DNA from: Erigeron canadensis
Lineage: Eukaryota; Streptophyta; Magnoliopsida; Asterales; Asteraceae
Length of the DNA stretch: 64,000 nucleotides
Reading direction: 5' to 3'
Assembly: GCF_010389155.1 (NCBI RefSeq)
Contig: NC_057763.1
Span: 31,850,645 to 31,914,644 of the forward strand
Shown: piece by piece, positions 49,946 to 61,166 of the stretch
Layout: every line of letters starts with the position of its first letter
Numbering within the stretch: position 1 is the stretch's first letter
The notes under the pieces: model-generated
Seen by the model: the letters and a program-made list of their open reading frames with translations, nothing else
Databases searched by the model: none
What the model was told of the DNA's origin: nothing
Program-made: the position numbers and the translations under genes

Positions 49946-50191
49946 TACTCTTTTCATTTCATAGTAAGTGTGATAGTTTTATTTTTTGAGTCTTTTTCTT
50001 TTAAGTTTAACTGTAAATATTTTTGTTTGTGTTACATAGTGCTTGATATAACATATATAAATTGATTGGGTTTTGAATGTAGTTTTTATTATTAAAAAAT
50101 TTATCAACTAATACATAACACAAACAAAGATATTTACAATCAAAGTCAAAAAAAATATATATAAGATAATTAAAATGACACGGATGGAATA
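49946..50191. mobile_element. Stowaway-like MITE
   Basis: The 242-bp element (49948-50189) is flanked by TA on both sides. The left end CTCTTTTCATTTCATAGTAA and the right end in reverse, TTCCATCCGTGTCATTTTAA, are diverged inverted repeats of the Stowaway CTCCCTCCGTCYCATTTTA type. The two halves can pair (TTTTTGTTTGTGTTA with TAACACAAACAAA). Confidence 0.75.
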
Positions 50192-50592
50192 ATAATTAAG
50201 TAAAGATATCAATATATTTAATAATTAGTAACAATAAATATACAAACAACACGAAACAATGGAAGCAAAAAAAACTTGATCGAGCTACGTACACAATACT
50301 TAATGAATTGGAGATTTTCAACTTGAAATGATGACAAACTAATGGAGTCAAATACTCGTATATCCAATTCGGCTATTCCTATACAACCCAACCCGAATTA
50401 ATCATTTTATGTTAGGGATTAAATTCCGAACTTTTTCCCAATAATTACCCAGCTGGTAGTCTGGTACTTTCCATGCTTTTTCGTATAATAGTGCTAGTGT
50501 GTATATTCAACAATTTGACTCCATGACTTTGTCAAACGCTATACTATTACATTCCTTCTCCATATTATTATTCCTTTCCCATATATCGTATA
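50192..50592. other. Intergenic DNA
   Basis: AT-rich, no gene or element recognised. Confidence 0.4.
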
Positions 50593-51141
50593 GATATTAT
50601 CAATAAACTAAAACATGATTGTAACATTTACTGATTGACATGTGGCATAATATATAAACGAAACATGATTGTAACATCAACAAATAAATAAAGGTTTTCT
50701 TTTCTTTTATTTATCTTATATTAAAAAATGTTAGCTTATTAATAAAATAACAAATTATTCTAAACTCTAAAAACTTAAACATTACATTTATGTAAATTCT
50801 AAAGTCTTTTATAACTCTTATTTGCTCAACAAAATTTATCTATCAATATATTAAAAGAGGATGGATACATATCATTTAAAATTTAGGTAAATAACTTTTA
50901 ATTACCTTATATACTTTCAAGATATATATCTATAAATATATTTTTTTGTATTTATTATTCTCATACAATGTATCTATTTGTTTAAGAAAATATCGTTAAT
51001 AATACTAATAGTTTATTATAATATAGTTTCGATCATCGTTTTACTTTAACTATAATTTATTTCATACTCACGAATCATATATGCGAATATATTTATTATA
51101 CAATGTATATAGCTACCATACATCGTACCGGTATTAGGACT
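50593..51141 (+). mobile_element. Helitron-like element, shorter copy of the 32.4-kb one
   Basis: The head TTATCAATAAACTAAAACATGATTG and the tail ACCATACATCGTACCGGTATTAGGACT match 32374 on and 33116-33142. An internal head-like sequence TCTATCAATATATTAAAAGAGG at 50838 suggests a nested or second start. The terminal CTAGT has decayed to CTTTT. Confidence 0.45.
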
Positions 51142-51501
51142 TTTATATATATATATATATATATATATAAGGGATTTGCTAACTAGTGACCTTAGTGCAC
51201 TAATTAAGAAACAATTAATGGACTTGTTATTTTCTTATTAATCAAAAAATATATTTAATGTATATTAATTCAACCTAACAATTTCTATTTTTAAATGAAT
51301 AATTAATACATATTTTCATATTTTAAAAAAGTTAAAATTCAATAAATACTTTATTAAATGCTTCTTAACTAGTGCACTAGGGACCTAGTTAGCAAATCTC
51401 TTATATAAATTGCAAAGTTACATATACTACTATATATGCCTTCAATTCCATTATACTAGCTACTATATATACTACTATATATGCCTTCAATTCCATTCAT
51501 C
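51142..51501 (+). other. Upstream region of the 51.5-kb gene
   Basis: A (TA)n run at 51147-51168, then an inverted repeat: TTTGCTAACTAGTGACCTTAGTGCACTAATTAAGAA (51175 on) pairs with TTCTTAACTAGTGCACTAGGGACC...TTAGCAAATC (51362-51401), so 51175-51401 is a probable MITE. Next to the gene, ACTATATATGCCTTCAATTCCATT is present twice (51430, 51475), so the ATG at 51481 lies in a duplicated leader. Confidence 0.55.
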
Positions 51502-51816
51502 ATGGGTCGATTAATTAGCCATGAGAGCAGTATTACCAAATCAGGAGGAGGAATATTATTTCTCAAGTTTGAAGGCTCGCATATCGTGTTTATGTTTTGC
51601 ATGATCATCGTATCTATTTCTATTTTGTCCATGATCATCTTTGCTTGTGGTGACGACTCCAATAACTCTCGTAAGAAACATCGTCGTCATAATGGACATG
51701 GCGGCGGTTACTTTTTTGCTGGCTCAACAGTTGATGGTGGCGGAGGTGGAGGTGGTGGATGTGGCGGAGGAGGTGGTGGTGGTGGTGGTTGTGGAGGAGG
51801 TGGTGGCGGGGGCTGA
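51502..51816 (+). CDS. Short membrane protein with Gly/Cys tail, A type
   Basis: A single-exon ORF of 104 aa from ATG 51502 (MGRLISHESS). This start is chosen because the MGR/MAR start is shared with the two other A-type genes. An in-frame ATG at 51481 would add 7 residues but lies in a duplicated leader. The core FEGSHIVFMFCMIIVS and SILSMIIFACGDD spans about residues 24-51. Then come basic KKHRRHN, GGYFFAG (matching GGFSFAG of the 56.5-kb gene), and a tail with CGGGG repeats. A V-rich ORF in the next frame is only the shifted reading of GGN codons. Family not recognised. Confidence 0.7.
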   Translation: MGRLISHESSITKSGGGILFLKFEGSHIVFMFCMIIVSISILSMIIFACGDDSNNSRKKHRRHNGHGGGYFFAGSTVDGGGGGGGGCGGGGGGGGGCGGGGGGG

Positions 51817-52840
51817 TGTTGTGGTTGTGAAGAAGTCCAGTATATATACAATATCAAGAATAATACGAGTATTTATATATCTAATTAACATATTAATTTA
51901 TATGTACTTTTAGTTATTATGTACGTGTGTAATTAGTAATTACAAATTATTTTTTTTTATCATCTGCATATATATACCTTATTGCTTTTATATTTATCAA
52001 TTACCTATGTGCTTGATTTATAATTGAAACCCATTACGTTATTTTTGGTGTATTTGAAATTAAATAACTAATTTGGTAGGTTTGATACGAAATGAATTCC
52101 TTCATGTTGGATTGGTTATAGAAGGTCTGGTATTGATAATACTCCATTACTTAATTTCATTACTGTTGGCGATATATGCAAGTTAATTTAATGTAATAGA
52201 CATATCGTTTTTTTGTTCCAGAATTCATGGATCTTATCATCTTACTCAAGTTTTCTACCAATACAATATTTTGAGTTTTATGTTTTCTTTAAAATAATAT
52301 CACATAAGTGCAAAGTCAAAACTCAAAACCGACGGCAGCAAATTCATCTGTCGGCCACACCACTTCCTTCATAATACTAATTAAAGTTTACGAATATTGA
52401 TTATTTTTGGTTTTGATTCACACCTGATTTTTGAGGTAAAGACTAAATACCGGGATAAAGATGGTTATACGAGAACCAAACGTCAACTACTAACTAGCTA
52501 CTACAAAAGACTAGCTAATGTGCCAATTACAATGAACGTCACTTAATTGCCCTGTCTCAGTAATGTAAAGTAAGGCCCGTCTTACTCAAAGGTCGTTTTT
52601 AAATCTCTTCTTAAATGTCACGTCTGTTTTTTTCAATCTAAAAACTACCTCTAGCATTAAAACCTCTTCTGCACCTCCTCTTCCTAAACTTTTCTAATTC
52701 TATTTTATTTTAAACTAAATATATTAACAAAACTTTTATTTAAAATAAAAGAATTTCAAATGTGGCAACATATAAGTCCCTCATTTCAAATTTCAACTTT
52801 CGAAATATGGGAAAAATAGCCCCTAACGTCTAGTTTTTGT
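51817..52840. other. Intergenic DNA, no gene supported
   Basis: AT-rich 3' flank of the 51.5-kb gene followed by unremarkable sequence. Confidence 0.4.
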
Positions 52841-52844
52841 AAAA

Positions 52845-53114
52845 CCACTATATATACACTAACATTCCACACTTCAACTCACACAAATTCATTTTCATTT
52901 CTTCATACACTAAAACACAAGTTCAAACACCTAAATGGATCCAAACTTTAGGCCACTCACGACTGTGTCCGAGGCTAAACACTCGATGCAAGGTCACATG
53001 CTTGACGACGACAAGCATATAACAGACGTAAGGGCTGTGATTAACAACGTTAACCAACAAAAGACGGCTCACATGGCCGAAATTGGACGCCTTCTAAATT
53101 TAAAAAGTTGTTAA
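52845..53114 (+). pseudogene. 59-codon ORF with good promoter, cut at its 3' end by a repeat
   Basis: ATG 52935 opens 59 codons (MDPNFRPLTTVSEAKHSMQG, ending GRLLNLKSC, stop 53112-53114). A TATA box CTATATATACA lies at 52850-52860, about 85 bp before the ATG, with a CA-rich leader (TTCAACTCACACAAATTC) of the usual plant type. Codon use looks protein-like and not AT-driven. The last codons fall in the dispersed repeat that starts at about 53095, so the original gene was probably longer and has been truncated. I do not recognise the protein. It could be a real small gene or the 5' end of a lost one, perhaps of transposon origin. Confidence 0.45.
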
Positions 53115-53290
53115 AAGTATATCGAGTCTAATATCTAATGAAAAATGACGAAATTTTAAGACTACTTATACATTTTTTTTTTTAATCTAACGATTTATAG
53201 TTTATGAGATAAATCATTTTGAATGTTTTGGATGAATTTTAAATTTTTATTGAAGAGAGAGAAAATGAGTAAAATTTGGGGTCCAGAATT
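53095..53290 (+). repeat. Dispersed repeat, also at 30.4 and (reverse) 46.5 kb
   Basis: TCTAAATTTAAAAAGTTGTT, AAAAGTATATCGAG, CTAATGAAAAATGACGAAAT and TCTAACGATTTATAGTTTATGAGATAAA match the other copies in order. Confidence 0.6.
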
Positions 53291-53331
53291 GTTTTCGCAT
53301 TCGTTTTTATTTGTGAGTTCTCAAGATAACC

Positions 53332-53628
53332 CACGCGTTTGGTTCACAGAATTTAGTGGAATTGAAATTGAATTTCATTTCTTAATGCGTTTGGTTGTTC
53401 AAAGAATGCGAAATTACATTCTGTAGAAATATAAACATTCTATCATTTTATGGAATCTCTATTCCTTAGGAATGGAGGAAGGAATTTCATTCATTCACAC
53501 ACTTAAATTTGCAAAAAATAAAAAACATTCCGTCAAATTCTATTTATTCAAATTCCAATTTTAATTTTTTTGATAGATTGCATTTCTTCTAAAAACATTT
53601 TATGAACTAAACGCACCCAATTATATAG
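53332..53628. mobile_element. Tourist-like MITE, second copy of the 30.6-kb family
   Basis: Starts CACGCGTTTGGTTCACAGAA and ends TTTATGAACTAAACGCACCC, inverted ends. The interior GGAATCTCTATTCCTTAGGA and CATTCCGTCAAATTC is shared with 30605-30905. Confidence 0.7.
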
Positions 53629-53632
53629 TTGT

Positions 53633-53975
53633 GTTTAACAAAACCGAAAGAAAAAGATACATCGTACACTTGACCTTATCCAAACAAAGAATATAAAACT
53701 AAAATATATAGATTGAAATTTCCATCCGGAATAAGTCGTAATTATCTCTTCTACGCTTGTTTGTATGATTTTATTAAGCTTGAGGCTTGTAGTAGTACTC
53801 ATGGTGTATAAAATATTTATATATTTGCTATTAATTTTAAGGATTGATTTCTGATATGAAACACATTAATTATATTTCATATTTTCTATCTTTGTATTAT
53901 AAGTTGATATATTACTGGTTGCTAACTAATAAAATAAGAGTAACGACAAATAATTGGTTTAACTTATCTTTCTAA
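53633..53975 (+). repeat. Duplicated flank of the Gly/Cys gene array, second copy
   Basis: Same-strand homologue of 47355-47695 (see there). Confidence 0.75.
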
Positions 53976-54598
53976 TAAATCTTTCTATGTCCTCATTTCA
54001 TATATATTTACTGTAATCCAGTAATTCTTTCTAATCTTTTAATTGTACGAGTATTATCATGTATCATGATTATATTTTTAATAGGATTTGTAGGAGAATG
54101 AGTGAGGAGAATTAATAATTTTCATAATTAAATATTCCTCTTGAAAATATATGTACAGTATCAATTATATATATATATATACTAGGTTTTTTACCCGCAC
54201 GATGTTCGGCTGTTTAAAAAATAATTTGAATGAGATGTTGGTTTTACATAATAATTAAACGTCAATAATTATTAATAAGTCACGGTTGTTAATAAATCTT
54301 TAAAACCTGGATTGCCAATTTTGGAAAACAAAATATATAATAATGAAGAAAAAAAAGAACAATTATTACCATAAAGGTCTGTCATTCAGTTTATTTAACA
54401 TTGTATCCATCTGTAATTGATAGAACATAGCTTAAAAATGTTAGCTAAAGATTATTAGAAAAATCAAACTAAAAGTGAAAAAAAATGACGAAATATTGCT
54501 AAAGGTTGATCCGATGATGTGTATATGCATTATTGCCTTCTTGTGCTTCTCTCCTACGAAAATAATAAGCATCAACAAAAAAAAAGGTATAACTCGTA

Positions 54599-54643
<45 letters not shown>

Positions 54644-56109
54644 TTTCTTTAGTTTAATGGTTAAATTTTACAAATGCATGCAATCTGTGGTTAAAAAAGA
54701 TATACATATAATTTTGAACATCTATTGTCAAATCAAAATAGACATGCATGGAAAATGGAACTCACGGATAATTGACATGGTCAAGTTACAAACAGCAATC
54801 ATTTTAACTAAAACATGATGATTTGCAGAGAAATCACCAAGTTTCTCTCGAAATCAAATTAAAAGACATAGTGAGAAATTTTAAACTTGCAGACAATTCC
54901 TTAGTGAAGGTGCTAGCATAATTCAATAAAGTGACTATACCTGCCAATAACATTTGAATTGAAGATCAGTATGAACCTTTAAGATATGAACATTCAAAAT
55001 GTAAGTGTGAAAGTATGTAACTATCTCACCAATCCATTATTCGTCTGAATCATAGAATTAAGGATCACAATTGTAGAATCATCCAATACCCGAAGCAACA
55101 GTGCAACACAACGTCCTAAAGAAGGGTACATAACAATTTCAAGACAAATTATAGAATGTAACGTATGGGCATAAAGGTTATAATTCTAACCTTTAGATAG
55201 CTGATTCTGTATGTCCGATGAATCTTCGATTAGGTTGGCGGATATTTAATCGGTATGGCCTACATGAGTTACCATTAAGTTTATAAAACTGTATCAAGTA
55301 AAAAATGCTATCGGAACCACTATACGGAATTTGTAATTCCTTAAGTGGAAGTGCGTGTCTAATTTAATTTCCTCCTGTGTAAATTAATAATATCAATATA
55401 TATTTTGTGAACGAAAGCATTTACTAATAGATAAACCCTAATTACTCCTCCCAATATTGACCAACCCACCTCTTGTAATTGCAATACTAAATTCTGACTA
55501 AACCTCCAAACATCAATAAATCTAGCTATAAAAGACAAACACCAATCAAGTAAGCTAGGCATCCAGATTTTATGCCAAACCTTGAAACTTCTATTCTAAC
55601 ATATCTTTAGTTACCAATAATCCAACAATCCAACAATTCCTGGCCACTAAGTTAATACGAAAAATATATATGTACAATTAAACTTTAAAATATGGACTAA
55701 AGTCGTTCTTAGAAAAAACCAAAATTAAGGACTAAAATAAGATTAGATTAATAGTTTGAATTTACCTTTGGAATAATGGAATTTACTGGATTTATAAGTC
55801 GAAAAAGTTAACTGAACCACCGACTTCAGAGGAAAAACTTGTTCTAACTGATTGATTACTGATTAGGATTGCAAAACCACTCTTCATCTCCTATCCATGT
55901 AAAAGAAGAAATTAGGGCATGAAGGGTGTGGGAGGAAAAAATAAAACGAAGGAAGAATATGATTAAACGGGTCATTGAAAGAACCGGGTGGGCTGCAAGG
56001 TCTGCGTGTGTTTGAGTTTTTATTTTTTAAACTGTATTGTTAATTAATGTAATGTGCAAATATATTGTTAAAAAAATGTGGAGATGATATGTAGACTAAA
56101 AAAAATTAG
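53976..56109. other. AT-rich intergenic DNA, no gene supported
   Basis: ACTAGGTTTTTTACCCGCACGATG at 54181-54204, read in reverse, is a Helitron-like 3' end (imperfect CCGAACATCGTGCGG hairpin, then CTAGT), but its other end is not found. Minus-strand ORF 55359-55562 has no known domain. The region is otherwise filler. Confidence 0.45.
54597..54643. repeat. (ATT)n microsatellite
   Basis: About 15 ATT units in a row. It gives a false poly-tyrosine ORF. Confidence 0.9.
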
Positions 56110-56241
56110 GCCCTTAGGGCTGTATTTAATGTGCATAAAAAAACTTGTACCTTCCATATTAAAAGCTCGCCCCCTATTTTCATGGTAAATGTACAAACAA
56201 TTTATGCACCTTAAACACAGCCCTAAGGGCTGTATTTAGCA
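56110..56241. mobile_element. Small TIR MITE, same family as 47.0 kb
   Basis: The arms TTAGGGCTGTATTTAATGTG (56114 on) and, in reverse from 56226, TTAGGGCTGTGTTTAAGGTG are inverted repeats continuing to CATAAA. Homologous in reverse to 47024-47170. Located about 290 bp upstream of a Gly/Cys gene. Confidence 0.75.
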
Positions 56242-56533
56242 AACCCCTTTAATAAATATATAGAAGATATATATAAAACTATACGTATTCTAGTTTAAAA
56301 GGAACATCTAGAGATGATAGGTTCTTGAGCATATAATGAATTTGAATTAAATATGATCGATCGAGTAGGTGTGTTTATCTCCTGATTGAACTTTCCATGC
56401 TTAATATTTCCTAATAGTGAAAGTGTATATTTACTATACTTATTTATACAATTATCAAAAATTATAAATGACTCCTATCCTATCCTACGTATATGTATGA
56501 ATTGCAAAACATATACAACTTTCATTATTGATC

Positions 56534-56809
56534 ATGGGTCGGTTTATAATTAGTCGTGAGGGCAATAATGAAGCAGGAGGAATATTTGTCAACTTTGAAG
56601 GCTCGCATATCATTTTCATGTTATGCATGATAATCGTATCTATATCTATTTTGTCTATGATCATCTTTGCTTGTGGGGACTCCGATGATGATGACTCTCT
56701 TCATAAGAAATATCGTCCTCACATGGGACGTTCTGGCGGTTTCTCTTTTGCTGGCAAAACAATTGGGGGAGACGATGGTGGTGGCGGTTGTGGAGGAGGC
56801 GGTGGTTAA
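56534..56809 (+). CDS. Short membrane protein with Gly/Cys tail, A type
   Basis: A single-exon ORF of 91 aa from ATG 56534 (MGRFIISREGNN). The core FEGSHIIFMLCMIIVS and SILSMIIFACGD occupies about residues 22-50 and differs from the 51.5-kb copy at only a few residues. Acidic DSDDDDS, basic HKKYRPH, then GGFSFAGKTIGG and a short tail GGGGCGGGGG. This has the shortest glycine tail of the A type, with one cysteine in the tail. Homologous in wording and order to the 51.5-kb gene along its whole length, so the two are sister copies. Family not recognised. Confidence 0.7.
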   Translation: MGRFIISREGNNEAGGIFVNFEGSHIIFMLCMIIVSISILSMIIFACGDSDDDDSLHKKYRPHMGRSGGFSFAGKTIGGDDGGGGCGGGGG

Positions 56810-58080
56810 TTTCTTTCAAGTCCAACATATGCAAGAGCTAGCAAGAATAATAGTAGTACGTATATAGTTAAATTTAACATATATGTACGTACTATATATA
56901 TATATATATAGTTTTTTTGAACGGCAAAAACGTACTTAATTTTGTTATTCGGTGTGTATGTAATTACATACATAGTGTTTTTTTTTTTTATCATCTTTAT
57001 TTACTCTTTATTGGTAATTATTATTGGTTTGGCGGATTTGAGTTGTAATTCCAAATTAAAGCAAACACTTTGAGTGGAAATGAAATCGGTTCTTTCATTC
57101 TCTTATAATTAAACCAAATTACAAATCTTAAATTACCCTTATATTTTTTCCATCGTAATTTTTCAAAATATATCCTAATGAGACCTAGGCCCTCGTCTCG
57201 TCTCAATATATATAATTAGTTTGTTATCCATTTTTTAAAAATGTATTATATATATAATTTTTCTAAAAGTAAACATGCATAGAAGGGTTGGTATGTATGG
57301 AGTAGATGATACTCCATTACTTTCAATATTGTTTGCTGATATCTTAGATGCATATATCAATACGGAGTGGTAAATAGATAATCTCACGGCACGGGGATTG
57401 TATTTGCAATTTGCAAAGTAAAGATAAAATAAAAAGAATATATAGAACATTAAATTTAAGGTTAAAGAAGATCAACTAAAATCAACATCGAATCAATCTA
57501 AAGGATAAACATGATCAAAATTGCAAAACTTGTTCAGTAATTTAATTGCATCAAATTAAGTAACTAAATCTTAAACTCCAAAAACGAGTGTCCTAATTAA
57601 AATTATAATTTGTATTATATCAGTTGTATTTTACATACGAGACTAACCCGAGTTCAATCCGGGAAGTTTAAACTTTAAAGTTTTTGTGTAAATACATAAC
57701 TATTATCACCATGAATCGTAAAACGATCCTAATGTAAAGATGCCCCAATTTTTGTGACAAGTTACCAATATTGCTCAAATGAAAATAGAAAGGTTTAATA
57801 CTTCTTTAAAATGACCATTGATCATTGCGGTAGACAGAGCTGAATACCATCACTTTTAAATTTTAATTTAAACATACTTAATCCTTATTGTAGGCATCAG
57901 TATTTTAATTTAAATTTTAATTTAGTTGTTGTTGTTGATGGTTTCCTAAAAATTATATATTATTAATTGATAGATTGGAATATTTGATGAGTGAAATTAT
58001 AAAAAATTTACAATAAATAGAAGATGTACAACAAATACAAAGATATTAATGGAAACTAAATTAAAATATATGATCTCATA
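56810..58080. other. AT-rich intergenic DNA
   Basis: No gene is supported. A (TA)n run lies at 56894-56910. GAGTTCAATCCGGGA at 57650-57664 resembles a SINE B box without a matching A box. ORFs here have no domain. Confidence 0.4.
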
Positions 58081-58800
58081 TTGTTTTTCTTTTTTATCAA
58101 GGTTAGGGAGAGGGAGCCGAAGCTATCAACCTTCTCATCTCCCTTCAACTATCCAATCAAATTACTCCACCTCATTTTAACCCTCTAACCTTTTTCAACC
58201 TTTTTTTAGTGGCAACCGAAACTCCCAACCTTTTTTTCATATTTTAATAAATTATTTTTAACATTATAAACTTTACATAACTAACCCTTTTTTAATTTAT
58301 ATCTTTTATTAATAACAATATACATTACATAACACTTAAAAAACATTATATTTTAAAAGTAAAACATTACATAATTAAAAATTTTTTTTTATATTATACA
58401 AAAAAAAACCAAAAAAAAGAAAAAAGACTTATTACTTTTTTTTATTAATAAGCAGCTAAAACAAAAAAAAAATAAAAACACTTGCGTAGCTTTAGAAAAA
58501 AACAAAACAAAAGTTTCAGCAAAATGACAACTTTGGTCCCTGGCGCTTTCTTTCTTCCACTTTTGGTCCTCTAACGGTCAAAATGGAACTTTCCAAACTT
58601 GCCACTTCCGGTCCCTGTCTTCACCCCTCTCCTTCATCTCCCTGCGAGTTCCCAGCTCGCCGCCATCTCGCTCCAGTTACAGCCGAATCTCGCGGCCATC
58701 TCGCGGCCATCTCCCTGCAAGAACCCCTTTCTAAGGGGGGTGGGAGCCGAAGGGGAGGGTTGAGGCCTCCCCCTAAAAAGGGGTTCTTCTAATGCCAAAT
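58081..58800. mobile_element. Unclassified transposon-like DNA ending in a hairpin
   Basis: GGGAGCCGAAG occurs at about 58114 and GGGAGCCGAAGGGGAGG at 58742. AAGAACCCCTTTCTAAGGGG (58718 on) pairs with CCCCTAAAAAGGGGTTCTT (58772 on), giving a 20-bp-arm hairpin. The GC-rich stretch 58580-58740 (TCTCGCGGCCATCTCGCGGC) contrasts with the AT-rich surroundings. ORF 58583-58792 lies in this and is not thought to be a gene. Confidence 0.45.
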
Positions 58801-58950
58801 AATTTTTATTTATTCAATTGTTCATTAATTATTATAATAAAGATTATTATAAAGAAGATTAGTAGGTTATAAAAAGGGTGAAGTAAATTTGAGAGAAACA
58901 TGAGATTTACTTGCGAAAAAATATATCACGAAACCCATCAAATTCAATGG

Positions 58951-60126
58951 CAAATAAGATGAGCTTTTTGTAAAAATAGGCTAGTTTACAACCTGCTTTG
59001 TAAATATAGGTTAGTTTCTTTTTACTTTGTAAATATGGGTTAGTTTGTAGTTGGTCCCCGCCATTACATACTATATGTTTCAGAATTTTCACTTCAAACC
59101 TTTGACCAACAAATTATATATACTTTCAGGATTTATTATTACCATTATAAATCGAGCAAAACTCACAATTTTGAAAAATTATACATTTCAATATCGTAAA
59201 ATCCTTCTTCATCATTACACCTAACAATTTTAATCAAGTTTCTCGTTAAGAGTTAGAAAAGAACATACAAAATGACATAATATATTAAGTTATTAACTTG
59301 AAGAATATTAAAGAACAACACCATACTTTATATATTTTAATCAATTTTCACATTATAAAATACTATTAATTAATACTTCCTCATATATTTTGTTAAACTT
59401 AACATTTTCTCTTATATATCAATATTGTTGAAAATCAAAACTTAAACCCAGAAAACTAAACCAATAGTGAATACTTTGAATTTAAGAGAGCCCGACCCGA
59501 AAAATGAAATGTTTATGAAGTAAGCTATTTAAACTAAATATTGCATACCCATAAAAAAAAAAATTCTAAATCCGCCACGGTCTAAAATTATAGGAAAAAA
59601 AACCATCAGAATAATACAAGTATCATTTAAGCAGAGGATAAGTCATTTGTTGTCCCAGATACACTATTTATCCAACAGTTTAATAGACAAATAATGTGTA
59701 ATTTGTTTAGAAAAAATATAGTCTGTTGGTAATTTATTAGAAGAGTACTTTTATACTCTATAATCTTTTTCTTTTTAACGCAAAAAAAAAAAATTTATTT
59801 TTTTGGTAAACTGGTTAGTCAAATTAATTGAATGAATAAAAATGGTTGGTGAACTATCAAGCAAATAAAACTTAAATACATAGAATTGTAACTGTAATAA
59901 CAATAAATTGAAACTTATACAATAAATAAATATCAAAAGTGTAAATAATTTGTTAGTTAAAGGTTTCAAGTGGGAATAATGAAACTATATTTTTGTACGT
60001 GATGGTGGGACCAAGTGGGACCAACTACTAAACAACACCATATTTGCAAAGAAAAAAAAAAACTAACCTATTTTTACAAAACATATAGTAAACTAGCCTA
60101 TATTTACAAAAAACTCCAAATAAGAT
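58951..60126. mobile_element. MULE-type non-autonomous TIR element with perfect 10-bp duplication
   Basis: The element at 58961-60116 (1156 bp) starts GAGCTTTTTGTAAAAATAGG and, read from the right end, starts GAGTTTTTTGTAAATATAGG. The arms run for about 100 bp, including TTGGTCCC. CAAATAAGAT is duplicated perfectly at 58951-58960 and 60117-60126. A 9-11-bp duplication with long inverted ends is typical of Mutator-like elements. The interior has no transposase and no captured gene that I can recognise. Confidence 0.85.
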
Positions 60127-60372
60127 AGATAACCATGGGCCGGATGTGTGTATCTAAAATATTCTAAGCAGCTGAAAGCCTGAAAATGTGAACTTATTAT
60201 ATACGGGACCAGACCAGCCAAGCTGAAAATGGCCCAAAAACAATGGTCCAGGTTTATGCTCTATTGCTCTAGTATAGTTTCAAGTTGGGCTTCTTAACAG
60301 GTCTTTTTCCTAGTAGCATGAAACGCGGCTCCAGAATTCAATTCAATATGACAATATCGGCATATCGCTCTA

Positions 60373-60433
<61 letters not shown>

Positions 60434-61166
60434 TTTTATTTTTTTATTTTTTTGTTTTTTTTATAATTGACATGATATTGATTCGATGATTATCTAAAAA
60501 TCAACCTAAATATAAAATGTTGATATGTGAAAAAACAACAATTAAATAATAAAATTAAGAAAAAAACTTAATGATATAATTCACATATCAAATTGTTAAG
60601 GTTTTATATATGTTGATTTTTAGACATATTAGTTAGGTGACGATCAATTTCCAAATTCATTAACATTTTAAACGAGGAGGTTACCCTGTGTTTTGTTGTC
60701 AGGCCAGGTAACATGGTAACTATATGAATTTTTGTTTACTTTACTATTTAAATATATGAAAATAACAATATTATGTTAATGATATTTTATTTAAATACTT
60801 AAACACAGATATAACGACACTAAAGTATATATGACAATGATATATTATACTAATCTTTATATTTAAACAAGTGTAAAGTGTTATTGACTAATGATACCAG
60901 GCGGGGGGTTGGTACATCAGAAAACATTTGGATTTGACAATTAATCAGATCTAGACGCCGACTTTTTATTTTTGTTTTTCTTTAATAAAAGGCGACTGGT
61001 TGACATATTGAAAGAAGTTTCAAATTTGTTTCGATTTGTCTTTCGAATATAGGTAATGGACATGCTAATTAGTTAGACTTCGACATTGAAAAAGCATAAG
61101 GCAGGCTAGCAAGTGTTTATGTTTATGTTTATATATATCGTTTTTAGACTACTGAATTTCTATTCC
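60127..61166. other. Intergenic DNA upstream of the broken B-type gene
   Basis: Contains the (ATT)n run at 60374-60433. From about 60875 the sequence is homologous to 61628 on (GTGTAAAGTGTTATTGACTAA with GTGTAAGTGTCATTGACTAA, GGTTGACATATT, CAAGTGTTTATGTTT), i.e. the upstream part of a tandem duplication. Confidence 0.55.
60374..60433. repeat. (TTA)n microsatellite
   Basis: About 19-20 TTA/ATT units in a row, followed by a T-rich run. It gives a false poly-leucine ORF. Confidence 0.9.

Noticed and set aside
51641..51913. V-rich ORF overlapping the 51.5-kb Gly/Cys gene, and similar ORFs at 56667 and 61982
   Set aside because: They are the GGN repeat read one base out of frame (GTG/GTT), so valine runs appear automatically.
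54475..54657. ORF with a poly-tyrosine run
   Set aside because: Translation of the (ATT)n microsatellite.
58583..58792. GC-rich 69-aa ORF
   Set aside because: Lies in transposon-like DNA with repeated CTCGCGGCCAT and ends inside a hairpin.
60285..60470. ORF with a poly-leucine run, resembling a membrane segment
   Set aside because: Translation of the (TTA)n microsatellite.
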